Shown here one piece after another: positions 55,703 through 63,667 of a DNA stretch of 64,000 nucleotides. The DNA is from Nocardia yamanashiensis NBRC 100130 (GTDB taxonomy: Bacteria; Actinomycetota; Actinomycetes; Mycobacteriales; Mycobacteriaceae): NCBI RefSeq assembly GCF_001613325.1, contig NZ_BDCD01000014.1:124001-188000 (forward strand), given 5' to 3'. Under the pieces are notes generated by a model. That model was not told the origin of the DNA. It worked only from the letters and a program-made list of their open reading frames with translations, and made no database searches. The stretch's first letter is position 1. Each line of letters opens with the position of its first letter. Made by a program: the position numbers and the translations under genes.

Positions 55703-55768
55703 ATACCCCCCGGGGTATACGACAGAAATACCCCCGGGGGTATTTGCGAAGATACCCCCGGGGGTATC
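55703..55768. promoter_or_regulatory. Tandem array of three CsoR/CstR operators before MMPL
   Basis: Three palindromes: ATACCCCCCGGGGTAT (55703-55718), AAATACCCCCGGGGGTATTT (55726-55745) and GATACCCCCGGGGGTATC (55751-55768). The centres are 25 and 24 bp apart. All share the core of the operator at 53457-53474. The array starts 14 nt from the MMPL ATG and ends about 75 nt before mptB, so it may also affect that divergent gene. Confidence 0.8.
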
Positions 55769-55842
55769 AAGACCGCAATGCCGCTCCCCCACGCCCGGCC
55801 GAACGCCGATTCCGCGCCCCCGCCCGACTAGGCTTCGCGAAT

Positions 55843-57525
55843 GTGGCGGTAGTGGACGGCGCGCGGCGCACAGTGATCGAGATCGGACGCCGGGCCCTCG
55901 GCCTGGACGTGCGGCCGTCCGACCACACCGTCGAAGTGCTGCACAGCGTCGACGGCGAGGTGCCGGGCCTCGACCGGCGGGAAACCCTGCAGCTGACCCG
56001 GATCCGGCTGCTCGGGGCCACCGGCGCGGTCATCATGGCGGTGGCGGCGCTGGGCGTGGGCGCACAGCCGGTGCATCAGAATCCGACGTCCGGACTGCGG
56101 GTGCTCGGATTCTTCGCCCGGGCGCACACCTCGACGCTGGCCATGTGCATGATCGGCACCGTCCTGGTGGTGATGGCCTGGCTGCTGCTGGGCCGCTTCG
56201 CGGTCGGCGGCTGGGGCGGCAATCCGGTCCACCGGCTGACCAGGTCGCAGCTGGATCGCACGCTGCTGCTGTGGATCATTCCGCTCAGCATCGCGCCGCC
56301 CATGTTCTCCAACGACGTGTACTCGTACCTGGCGCAGAGCGAGATCGCCGCGCGCGGGCTCGACCCGTACGAGGTGGGTCCGGCCGACGGGCTCGGGCTC
56401 AACAATGTGCTGACCAACAACGTGCCGAACATCTGGCGCGAGACCCCCGCGCCGTATGGGCCGCTGTTCCTGTGGATGGGCAAGGGCATCGCCATCGTCA
56501 CCGGGGACAACATCATCGCCGGGGTATGGCTGCACCGCCTGCTGGCGCTGGCCGGTGTCGCCCTGATCGTGTGGGCGCTGCCGCGGCTGTCCCGGCGCTG
56601 CGGCGTCGCGCCGGTGAGCGCGCTGTGGCTGGGCGCGGCCAATCCGCTCGTCCTGTTCCACCTGGTCGGCGGCGTGCACAATGACGCGCTCATGCTCGGG
56701 CTCATGCTGGCGGGCCTGGAGTTCTGCCTGCGCGCGGTCGAGGACACCCATCCGTTCGATCGGAATGCCTGGGCGCTGTTGATTTTCGGGACCGTGGTGA
56801 TCACCATGTCGTCCTCCATCAAGGTCACCTCCTTGATCGCGCTCGGCTTCGTGACCATGGCGCTGGCGCGGCGCTGGCGCGGCGGATTCAAACAGGTGCT
56901 CGTGGCCGGTTCCCTGCTCGGGGCGATAGCGCTGGCCACCACGCTGTTCATCAGCTACGCCAGCGGGCTCGGCTTCGGCTGGATCCACACCCTCGGCGTC
57001 GCCGGGGCGGTGCGCAGCTGGATGTCGCTGCCCACCGCGATCGGCGTGGTCACCGGATTCGGCGGCGTGCTACTCGGTTTGGGCGATCACACCACCGCGC
57101 TGCTGTCCATCACCCGGCCCATCGCGGGCACCATCGCCGGCTTCATCACCGTCCGCATGCTGGTGGCCACCTGGACCGGGCGCCTGCATCCCGTTGGCGC
57201 ACTGGGCGTATCGCTGGGCGCGATCGTGCTGCTGTTCCCGGTGGTGCAGCCCTGGTATCTGCTGTGGGCCATCGTGCCGCTGGCGGCCTGGGCCAACCGA
57301 CCGGCGTTCCGTGTTCCCGCCGTGGCCTTCTCGGCGGTGGTGAGCGTGATCCTGATGCCGCGCGGCGCCGACTTCTACGTTTTCCAGATCGTCGAATCCG
57401 CGGTCGCGGTGGTCATCGTGAGTCTGCTGCTGATCTTCCTCACCCGGAATGTGCTGCCGTGGCGCAATCAGCCGGGGGTGTCGGCTCCGTCACAGCGGCC
57501 CACGCCTTACGGTGTCTCTTCGTGA
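55843..57525 (+). CDS. mptB: Alpha-(1->6)-mannopyranosyltransferase, MptB type
   Basis: About 560 aa, GT-C polytopic membrane glycosyltransferase that uses polyprenyl-phosphomannose to build the mannan core of lipomannan/lipoarabinomannan. Family landmarks are LDRTLLLWIIPLSIAPPMFS, NDVYSYLAQSEIAARGLDPY (with the catalytic Asp), NIWRETPAPYGPLFLWMGKG, ALWLGAANPLVLFHLVGGVH and VLLFPVVQPWYLLWAIVPLA. A start at GTG 55843 or 55852 is likely; no strong ribosome site is visible. It is followed by the ABC ATPase, ABC permease and ctaA, the order seen beside sufR in mycobacteria. Confidence 0.9.
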   Translation: MAVVDGARRTVIEIGRRALGLDVRPSDHTVEVLHSVDGEVPGLDRRETLQLTRIRLLGATGAVIMAVAALGVGAQPVHQNPTSGLRVLGFFARAHTSTLAMCMIGTVLVVMAWLLLGRFAVGGWGGNPVHRLTRSQLDRTLLLWIIPLSIAPPMFSNDVYSYLAQSEIAARGLDPYEVGPADGLGLNNVLTNNVPNIWRETPAPYGPLFLWMGKGIAIVTGDNIIAGVWLHRLLALAGVALIVWALPRLSRRCGVAPVSALWLGAANPLVLFHLVGGVHNDALMLGLMLAGLEFCLRAVEDTHPFDRNAWALLIFGTVVITMSSSIKVTSLIALGFVTMALARRWRGGFKQVLVAGSLLGAIALATTLFISYASGLGFGWIHTLGVAGAVRSWMSLPTAIGVVTGFGGVLLGLGDHTTALLSITRPIAGTIAGFITVRMLVATWTGRLHPVGALGVSLGAIVLLFPVVQPWYLLWAIVPLAAWANRPAFRVPAVAFSAVVSVILMPRGADFYVFQIVESAVAVVIVSLLLIFLTRNVLPWRNQPGVSAPSQRPTPYGVSS

Positions 57526-58454
57526 CCGCAGCCTCCGGACCCGCCGTTGTCGTCGACGGCGTCGTGAAACGCTACGGCGAGACCACCGCGGTCGACGGCA
57601 TCAGCTTCGAGCTCGAACGCGCACAGGTGCTGGCACTGCTCGGGCCCAACGGCGCGGGCAAGACCACCACCACCGAAATGTGCGAGGGCTTCGTGCGCCC
57701 CGATGCCGGCACCGTGCGGGTGCTCGGCCTGGACCCGATCGCCGATTCCGATCGGCTGCGCCCGCGCATCGGCGTCATGCTGCAGGGCGGCGGCGCGTAC
57801 CCCGGATCCAAGGCCGGGGAGATGCTGGATCTGGTCGCCTCGTATTCGGCCGACCCGCTCGATCCGGCGTGGCTGCTCGACATCCTCGGTCTCAAGGACG
57901 CCCGCAAGACCCCGTACCGGCGCTTGTCCGGTGGGCAGCAGCAGCGGCTCGCGCTGGCCTGCGCGCTGGTCGGGCGGCCCGAGATCGTGTTCCTGGACGA
58001 GCCGACCGCCGGATTGGACGCGCAGGCACGGCATCTGGTGTGGGAGCTGATCGATTCGCTGCGCCGCGACGGGGTCAGCGTGCTGCTCACCACCCATCTC
58101 ATGGACGAGGCCGAACAGCTCGCCGACCAGCTGGTCATCATCGACCACGGGCAGGTCGTCGCGCAGGGCACGCCCAGTGAGGTGACCTCGCACGGTGCGG
58201 AGGGGCGGCTGGCGTTCACCGCTCCCCCGAAACTCGACCTGGCCCTGCTGGAAGCCGCACTGCCGGAAGGGTTCACCCCGCGCGAGACCGCGCCCGGCTC
58301 CTACCTGCTGCAGGGCGACATCACCCCGCAGGTGCTGGCCACCATGACCGCGTGGTGCGCGCGAATCGACGTGCTGCCCACCGATATTCGCATCGACCAG
58401 CGCCGCCTGGAAGACGTCTTCCTCGAACTCACCGGCAAGGAGCTGCGGGGATGA
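57522..58454 (+). CDS. ABC transporter ATPase (drug-export DrrA-like)
   Basis: ATPase of 310 aa: Walker A ALLGPNGAGKTTTTEMCEGF, Q-loop RIGVMLQGGGAYPGSKAGEM, signature RRLSGGQQQRLALACALVG, Walker B IVFLDEPTAGLDAQARH. The C-terminal ~80 residues form the extension of DrrA-like exporters (RRLEDVFLELTGKELRG). GTG 57522 overlaps the mptB stop as GTGA. It pairs with the downstream permease; envelope or lipid export is plausible from context. Confidence 0.92.
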   Translation: MTAASGPAVVVDGVVKRYGETTAVDGISFELERAQVLALLGPNGAGKTTTTEMCEGFVRPDAGTVRVLGLDPIADSDRLRPRIGVMLQGGGAYPGSKAGEMLDLVASYSADPLDPAWLLDILGLKDARKTPYRRLSGGQQQRLALACALVGRPEIVFLDEPTAGLDAQARHLVWELIDSLRRDGVSVLLTTHLMDEAEQLADQLVIIDHGQVVAQGTPSEVTSHGAEGRLAFTAPPKLDLALLEAALPEGFTPRETAPGSYLLQGDITPQVLATMTAWCARIDVLPTDIRIDQRRLEDVFLELTGKELRG

Positions 58455-59233
58455 CCGCCACCGCCGATCGATTCGCGCCCGGGACCTTCACGCCCGCGCC
58501 GCGGCCGACCACCCGCGCCCGCATGCTGGCGGCGCAGACCCGCATGGAACTGATCCTGTTGCTGCGCAACGGGGAACAGTTGCTGCTCACCATGTTCATT
58601 CCGATCACGCTGCTGGTGGGGCTGACGCTGCTGCCGCTGAACGGGCTCGGGGATCACCGCGTGGACCGGGTGGTGCCGGCCGTCATGATGGTGGCGATCA
58701 TGTCCACGGCGTTCACCGGTCAGGCCATCGCCGTCGGGTTCGACCGGCGCTACGGGGCGCTGAAACGCCTTGGCGCGACGCCGCTTCCGCGCTGGGGCAT
58801 CGTGGCCGGTAAGTGCTTCGCCGTCCTCATCGTGGTGGTCCTGCAGTCGATTCTGCTCGGCGGCATCGGCGTCGCGCTGGGCTGGCGGCCGTCGCTCACC
58901 GGCCTGTTGCTGGGCGCGGTCGTGATCGCGCTCGGCACCGCCACGTTCGGCGCGCTGGGTCTGCTGCTCGGCGGCACCCTCAAGGCCGAGATCGTCCTCG
59001 CACTGGCGAACATCCTCTGGTTCGTCATGCTCGGCACCGCCAGCCTCGTCCTCATGTCCGACGACATCCCGTCTGCGGTCAGCCTCGTCGCACGAATCAT
59101 CCCCTCCGGCGCACTGTCGGAATGCCTGGAACAGGCCATGCGCAACAGCGTCGACTGGTACGGCCTCGCGGTCCTCGCCGCCTGGGGCGGCATCAGCGGC
59201 TGGCTCGCCACCCGCTTCTTCCGTTTCGACTGA
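58451..59233 (+). CDS. ABC-2 type transporter permease
   Basis: Permease of 260 aa with six membrane spans of the ABC-2 type (RMELILLLRNGEQLLLTMFI, VGFDRRYGALKRLGATPLPR, ALSECLEQAMRNSVDWYGLA). The ATG overlaps the ATPase stop as ATGA. It forms the exporter with the preceding protein. The substrate is unknown. Confidence 0.9.
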   Translation: MTATADRFAPGTFTPAPRPTTRARMLAAQTRMELILLLRNGEQLLLTMFIPITLLVGLTLLPLNGLGDHRVDRVVPAVMMVAIMSTAFTGQAIAVGFDRRYGALKRLGATPLPRWGIVAGKCFAVLIVVVLQSILLGGIGVALGWRPSLTGLLLGAVVIALGTATFGALGLLLGGTLKAEIVLALANILWFVMLGTASLVLMSDDIPSAVSLVARIIPSGALSECLEQAMRNSVDWYGLAVLAAWGGISGWLATRFFRFD

Positions 59234-59285
59234 GATCCACGACATTCGGTAGTAGGCCGGGTGACGGGGCGATATGCCGTCCCGC

Positions 59286-59298
59286 TACCATCGTCGGG
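59286..59298 (+). promoter_or_regulatory. -10 box for a leaderless ctaA message
   Basis: TACCAT (59286-59291), then 6 nt, then the G of a GTG codon at 59298. A weak -35 (TGACGG, 59262-59267) lies 18 nt upstream. The lack of a Shine-Dalgarno sequence before this GTG fits a leaderless transcript. Confidence 0.55.
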
Positions 59299-60272
59299 TG
59301 CTAACTCGCGCCTTTCAGCGATTCGCGGATCTGTTCCCGATGCCCTCGCTCCGGGTTCAGCGACTCCTCGCCCTGCTGGTCCTGATCACCCAGGCCGGAA
59401 TCTCGGTGACCGGAGCCATTGTTCGCGTCACCGCCTCCGGACTCGGCTGCCCGACCTGGCCGCAGTGCTTCCCGGGCAGCTTCACGCCGACCGCCGTGGC
59501 CGAGGTGCCGGCGATCCATCAGGCGGTCGAGTTCAGCAATCGCATGCTCACCTTCCTGGTCACGCTCGCCGCCGCCGCGGTGGTGATCGCGGTGACGCGG
59601 GCGCGGCGCCGGCGCGAGGTGCAGATCTACGCCTGGCTGATGCCGGGCGGCACCGTCCTGCAGGCCTGCATCGGCGGCATCACCGTGCTGTCGGGTCTGC
59701 TGTGGTGGACGGTCGCCATCCATCTGCTGGCATCGATGTTGATGGTCTGGCTCGCCGCGGTGCTGTGGAGCAAGACCGCCGAACCCGATGACGGCGTGCA
59801 GACCACCCAGGCTCCCAAGCCGTTGCGCATCCTCACCGCCCTGAGCGCCGTCGCCATGTCCGCCACTTTGGTCGCGGGCACGCTGGTCACGGGCGCGGGC
59901 CCGCATGCCGGCGACAAGAGCCTCGAGCGTCCGGTGCAGCGCCTCGAAGTCGAGATCGTCCCGCTGGTGCATCTGCATGCGGAACTGCTCGTCGCCTACC
60001 TGTCGCTGCTCGTCGGTCTCGCGTTCGGGCTTGCGGCGGTGGGCATGTCGAAGACCATCCGCACCCGCCTCATCGTGGTCATCGCCCTGGTGTGCTCGCA
60101 GGCGATGGTCGGCATCATCCAGTACTTCACCGACGTCCCGGCCGCGCTGGTGGCGATTCACGTGGGTGGCGCGGCGGCCTGTGTCGCGGCGACCGCCTAC
60201 CTGTGGGCGGCCCTGCGCACCCGTGAACCGCTGCCCGCGCAGGTGGCGGAGCCGGTCGGCCAGTCCGCCTGA
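59298..60272 (+). CDS. ctaA: Heme A synthase
   Basis: About 324 aa, eight membrane spans in the COX15/CtaA family; it oxidises heme O to heme A for cytochrome c oxidase. Conserved residues are GAIVRVTASGLGCPTWPQCF with its Cys pair, VPAIHQAVEFSNRMLTFLVT, the second-half GTLVTGAGPHAGD and VHLHAELLVAYLSLLVGLAF, and AIHVGGAAACVAATAYLWAA with the last heme His. GTG 59298 is preferred because of the leaderless promoter; an ATG at 59274 would add eight residues. It is the last gene of the mptB block. Confidence 0.93.
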   Translation: MLTRAFQRFADLFPMPSLRVQRLLALLVLITQAGISVTGAIVRVTASGLGCPTWPQCFPGSFTPTAVAEVPAIHQAVEFSNRMLTFLVTLAAAAVVIAVTRARRRREVQIYAWLMPGGTVLQACIGGITVLSGLLWWTVAIHLLASMLMVWLAAVLWSKTAEPDDGVQTTQAPKPLRILTALSAVAMSATLVAGTLVTGAGPHAGDKSLERPVQRLEVEIVPLVHLHAELLVAYLSLLVGLAFGLAAVGMSKTIRTRLIVVIALVCSQAMVGIIQYFTDVPAALVAIHVGGAAACVAATAYLWAALRTREPLPAQVAEPVGQSA

Positions 60273-60298
60273 CCGACCAGCCTTTCTCGATCACCCAC

Positions 60299-60315
60299 CC
60301 GGACAAGCCGTCCGG
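60299..60315. terminator. Small hairpin between ctaA and the methyltransferase
   Basis: CCGGAC-AAGCC-GTCCGG, a 6-bp perfect stem in the 56-nt gap between convergent genes. It may act as a weak bidirectional terminator. Confidence 0.4.
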
Positions 60316-60328
60316 TATGCGCTGAAGG

Positions 60329-61213
60329 TCAATTGCGGTCGGCGACGACGCAGTGGCCCAGGGCGAGGAATTCCCGGCGGCGGATGGTCATGCCGAGCAA
60401 TTCGGCGATCGACAGCAGATCCTGATCGTCGGTGATCACGAAGCCGCGATCGCCCAGCAGGTCCCGCCATTGCTCGGGACGCCAGGTCGAGCGTTGCGGC
60501 TCGTGCTGCAGCGGATTGCCGCGCCGGGCCAGAGTCAGCATGGCCTGCAAGGCTTTCCGGCCGAACGAGGCGGTGCGCGACGGGGTCGAATAGGTGATGA
60601 CGAACCGGCTGCCCGGCGCACACCGGCGAGCCACCAGGTCCACGGTGGCGGCCACCTGTTCGGGAGTCAGGTAGGGCACCACGCCTTCCCACACCCAGGT
60701 GGTCGGCCGGTTCGCGTCGTGACCGGCAGCCTCCAGCAGATCCGAGAGCGAATCGCGCGCGAAGTCCACCGCCACGAAACGCACGGTCGCCGCTTCCGGT
60801 TTCAGTTCGCCCAATCGCGCCCGCTTGTCCTGTTGCGAGGCGGGCTGATCGACCTCGAATACCTCGGTTCGCGCCAATTCCGGCATCCGCCAGGCGCGCG
60901 CGTCCAGACCGGCGCCGAGAATCACCAATTGCGGATTCGCGGCTTCCCGAATCGCGTCGTCGATGAACACCGTGCGCGTGGTCATCACATCGGCGGTGGA
61001 GGCGAGCAGTTCCAATTCCATGCTTTCGCCGAACCCGTGCGCGCGTTCACCGTTACGCACGCGTTCGACGGGGGTTCGCTCGGCCGCATCCAGCAATTCG
61101 ATGGCGATGGGATCGGCGAACCGGCCCACCGCCAGCCGCCCATCGGCGACGGCTCGACCCTGACACACCAGTACTGCCGTGCGACTCGCCCGGTACTCGG
61201 TCATATCGATCAT
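60329..61213 (-). CDS. SAM-dependent methyltransferase, TIGR00027/leucine carboxyl methyltransferase type
   Basis: Protein of 294 aa of the Ppm1/LCM-like O-methyltransferase group expanded in mycobacteria and Nocardia. Landmarks are RTVFIDDAIREAANPQLVIL, GAGLDARAWRMPE, TEVFEVDQPASQQDKRARLG, TWVWEGVVPYLTPEQVAATV and SRFVITYSTPS. The ATG at 61213 overlaps the upstream stop as TAATG. Methyl acceptors of this group are mostly unknown; some act on polyketides. Confidence 0.88.
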   Translation of the reverse strand: MIDMTEYRASRTAVLVCQGRAVADGRLAVGRFADPIAIELLDAAERTPVERVRNGERAHGFGESMELELLASTADVMTTRTVFIDDAIREAANPQLVILGAGLDARAWRMPELARTEVFEVDQPASQQDKRARLGELKPEAATVRFVAVDFARDSLSDLLEAAGHDANRPTTWVWEGVVPYLTPEQVAATVDLVARRCAPGSRFVITYSTPSRTASFGRKALQAMLTLARRGNPLQHEPQRSTWRPEQWRDLLGDRGFVITDDQDLLSIAELLGMTIRRREFLALGHCVVADRN

Positions 61214-61530
61214 TATGCGACGTGCACCGGATGACCCGACGGATCCGGCGCGCGCTCGAGCATGCGCAGCGACAGCCGCAGCACGACTTCACGCAGGTCC
61301 AGGCCGAGTTGCTCGGCGTGCACGGCGGCCAGTTCCAGCCCCAGCTCCGCGGCCGCCGTGACCGGATCGCTGAGCGTCTCGTCGAGAATCATTGCGCCGA
61401 TCGCCTGTTCGCGGGTGAGTTCCCGATCGTCCAGCCAGGTGACCAGCCAGCGGTCGCCGCCGGGAATTCGGATCGCGAATTCGGGAGTGCGGTCGCTGGT
61501 TATGAGATCGTCGGTCGATTGGAGTGCCAT
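61213..61530 (-). CDS. Hypothetical protein coupled to the methyltransferase
   Basis: About 105 aa starting MALQSTDDLITSDRTPEFAI, with GGDRWLVTWLDDRELTREQA, an Ala/Glu-rich helix and ending APDPSGHPVHVA. I do not recognise a family. The strong GGAGGGGGAAG ribosome site at 61530 and the TAATG overlap with the methyltransferase support a real, co-translated gene. It is soluble and mostly helical at its C-terminal half; a small partner or regulator of the enzyme is possible. Confidence 0.7.
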   Translation of the reverse strand: MALQSTDDLITSDRTPEFAIRIPGGDRWLVTWLDDRELTREQAIGAMILDETLSDPVTAAAELGLELAAVHAEQLGLDLREVVLRLSLRMLERAPDPSGHPVHVA

Positions 61531-61735
61531 TGTCTTCCCCCTCCACCATTGGTGACGTAATTCGACCGTACGAGCGCGCCGCGCAATGATCAATCGAATT
61601 GCCTGCGTTCCCCGGCTATTTGCCTGCGCGTTTCGATCGGCCGCTCACATCGTCAGAGATCATGGGATGTCTGGTGGCATAACGTGATACGAACTAGGCT
61701 CGAATGGCACACCCTGGGCACGGCGGGAGGGTTGC

Positions 61736-62752
61736 ATGACGCGAGCGGACCGACTGGACGAACCGGTCGGCGCACTGGTCCGGCGCCTGCGCAAAGAGCG
61801 CGGATTCACCCAGGCGGTACTGGCCGCCAAAGCGGGATGCTCCCGCAGCCTCATCCAGCAGATCGAGAACGGCACCCGGGTACCGCAGTTGTCGCTGCGC
61901 GAAAAGCTCAGCCTCGCACTGGGTACCGCCTTGCCGTCCAATGGCAGCACCGGCGCCGCCCGCGCCATCGAACACCGGCACGATCAATTGCGCATGCGCT
62001 TCAATGTCCTGCTCGGCGCGGACGCCGCCGCCGTCGAACGCGGCCTGCGCCTGGTGGAACGCCTCTTGGAGGCCGCCCGCGCCGGCGAAGACGCACAGCC
62101 CCTGCGCGAGATCGCCCTGCGCCAGCTCGATCGCGCCGAAGACGTACTCGCCCAGGTGCCTTCACGCACCGCGACGGTCTGGGAATGGAGCACCGTCCGC
62201 GATATGAGCACCGTGGTGGAACACGCCACCCGCACCGTCCGCATGATCCACACCGCCTCCCTCGGCTCCATCAGCGGCGACGCCGGCGACGACTACCACG
62301 AGGCCCTCCTGCGCCTGGCCGCCCGCCCCGCCCCCGACCGCGTGGACATCCGCAGAATCTATGTGGTGGACCACATCTCGGACATGTGGCCCTACGAGGA
62401 CCGCCTCTGGCGCCTCTCCCGCGCCGGCATCGAGAACGTCATAGTCAAACGCGACCACGCCCCCAACGCCACCGGCCTCCTCCTGGTAGACCGCCGCTTC
62501 GTAGTGGTAGGCGAATACGACGCCGAACCCGAAACCCGCGTAGCCAGCCGCATTTCCGCCCTCCCCCACGACGTAGTCTTCGCCGAACGCCGCTTCCAGC
62601 AACTCGACCGCCTCAAACACACCCGCTCAGCCTTCGTAGCCGACCCCCTCATCGCCGACCCCCCGCTCGCCCACTACACCGACCTCGACGACGCCGACTG
62701 CCGCACCCACTTCCGCGCCACCCTCGAATCCGCCTGGGACCGCCTGTCGTGA
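61736..62752 (+). CDS. XRE-family transcriptional regulator with large C-terminal domain
   Basis: Protein of 338 aa. N-terminal XRE helix-turn-helix: VGALVRRLRKERGFTQAVLA, AKAGCSRSLIQQIENGTRVP, QLSLREKLSLALG. The remaining ~260 residues contain a helical linker and a mixed domain (VDIRRIYVVDHISDMWPYED, AGIENVIVKRDHAPNATGLL, LVDRRFVVVGEYDAEPETRV) common in actinobacterial XRE regulators, resembling PLD-like/sensor modules without catalytic HKD motifs. Codons here are strongly C-ending. No obvious target is adjacent. Confidence 0.8.
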   Translation: MTRADRLDEPVGALVRRLRKERGFTQAVLAAKAGCSRSLIQQIENGTRVPQLSLREKLSLALGTALPSNGSTGAARAIEHRHDQLRMRFNVLLGADAAAVERGLRLVERLLEAARAGEDAQPLREIALRQLDRAEDVLAQVPSRTATVWEWSTVRDMSTVVEHATRTVRMIHTASLGSISGDAGDDYHEALLRLAARPAPDRVDIRRIYVVDHISDMWPYEDRLWRLSRAGIENVIVKRDHAPNATGLLLVDRRFVVVGEYDAEPETRVASRISALPHDVVFAERRFQQLDRLKHTRSAFVADPLIADPPLAHYTDLDDADCRTHFRATLESAWDRLS

Positions 62753-62794
62753 CCCTGCCGCGGTCGTAGCGCGTTCGAGTCCACCGGCAGTGAG

Positions 62795-63238
62795 CTATTC
62801 GAAGTCCTGGGCTTGGGCTACCAGGTCGAAGAAGGACCAGACGCCGCCTTTGGTGTAGGCGCCCGGGGATTCGGAGCCGCCGTGGAAAGGGTAGGGGGTG
62901 GCGATGTAGACCTCGCCGTCGGCCAGGGGGCCGAGGAGGGCGCGGATGGCGGCGACGTGGGTGGGTTGCAGGACGTAGGTGATCACGTTGGGGTCGAACA
63001 GGACGCGGTCCACGAAGGCGTGGAGGTCCGGGAAGGGGCCGTAGGGCTTGACGCCGGGTGAGTAGGGGTCGAGGAGGGCGTATTCGCCGGTGCGGGTGCT
63101 CATCAGGAAGGCGTGACCCAGGTCGGTGTAGCCGACGACGGTGTCGTATTGCGGGTAGTGCTCGGCCCAGGCGGGCATGACGCGGTCGAGGCGCTGCGGG
63201 GGGATCAGGTGGAAGGGGACGCTGGTCACCGGGTCCAT
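62795..63238 (-). CDS. Tdi1 C-terminal (DUF1851)-like protein
   Basis: Protein of 147 aa resembling the T6SS immunity Tdi1 C-terminal domain: DTVVGYTDLGHAFLMSTRTG, EYALLDPYSPGVKPYGPFPD, LHAFVDRVLFDPNVITYVL and LLGPLADGEVYIATPYPFHG GSES. In known systems this domain occurs in immunity proteins; actinobacteria lack classical T6SS, and no toxin gene is adjacent, so it could be a stand-alone immunity or housekeeping derivative. The domain call is moderately confident. Confidence 0.65.
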   Translation of the reverse strand: MDPVTSVPFHLIPPQRLDRVMPAWAEHYPQYDTVVGYTDLGHAFLMSTRTGEYALLDPYSPGVKPYGPFPDLHAFVDRVLFDPNVITYVLQPTHVAAIRALLGPLADGEVYIATPYPFHGGSESPGAYTKGGVWSFFDLVAQAQDFE

Positions 63239-63267
63239 CCAACCAGATCGGTGGGTGGCCGCCGCGC

Positions 63268-63633
63268 TCAGCCGTGCCAGGTGAACAGGGCCGCGGCCGC
63301 GGCGGATTCGATCAGGAAATAGAACCAGACCGGGTAGAAGGCGGTGCGCCGGTCGACGGCCGCGGAGAGCAGGCGACCGGACGCCATGCCGGCGAGCGCG
63401 GCGCCGACGGCCAGCATGATGCCGGTGCGCGGGCCCTCGTTCACGGCCGCCACCACGAGCACGGCGGCCATGGCCACGCCGAAACCGCCGTACACGGCCC
63501 GTACCTCCGAGCGTGCGGGCGCGGAGTCGACGCGAATTTCGAAGGGTTGCAGGATTTTCGCGGGAGCGGCCAGGGCGGCGCAGCCCATCAGCAGAAAGAA
63601 CGCGGCGAGGACGGCGGCGGTGGCGGTCGCCAT
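63268..63633 (-). CDS. DUF4345 membrane protein
   Basis: About 121 aa with four transmembrane helices (ATATAAVLAAFFLLMGCAAL, EVRAVYGGFGVAMAAVLVVA, GIMLAVGAALAGMASGRLLS, YPVWFYFLIESAAAAALFTW). The SEVRAVYGGFG motif and the ASGRLLSAAVD motif are typical of DUF4345. The ATG has an AGGAGG site. It faces the truncated AraC-type gene across 34 nt. Confidence 0.8.
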   Translation of the reverse strand: MATATAAVLAAFFLLMGCAALAAPAKILQPFEIRVDSAPARSEVRAVYGGFGVAMAAVLVVAAVNEGPRTGIMLAVGAALAGMASGRLLSAAVDRRTAFYPVWFYFLIESAAAAALFTWHG

Positions 63634-63667
63634 GGGTAACCTCCTGAGAGACGGTGAGGAGGTCAGC

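Noticed and set aside
55703..55768. CRISPR-like or satellite repeat array
   Set aside because: Only three short palindromes of unequal length with no spacer-repeat regularity, plus a fourth copy at the regulator promoter; operators explain them better.
55690..55770. Repeated Pro-Pro-Gly-Val codons extending the MMPL protein upstream
   Set aside because: They are a reading of the three palindromic operators, not protein; the AAAGGA site and ATG at 55689 follow them.
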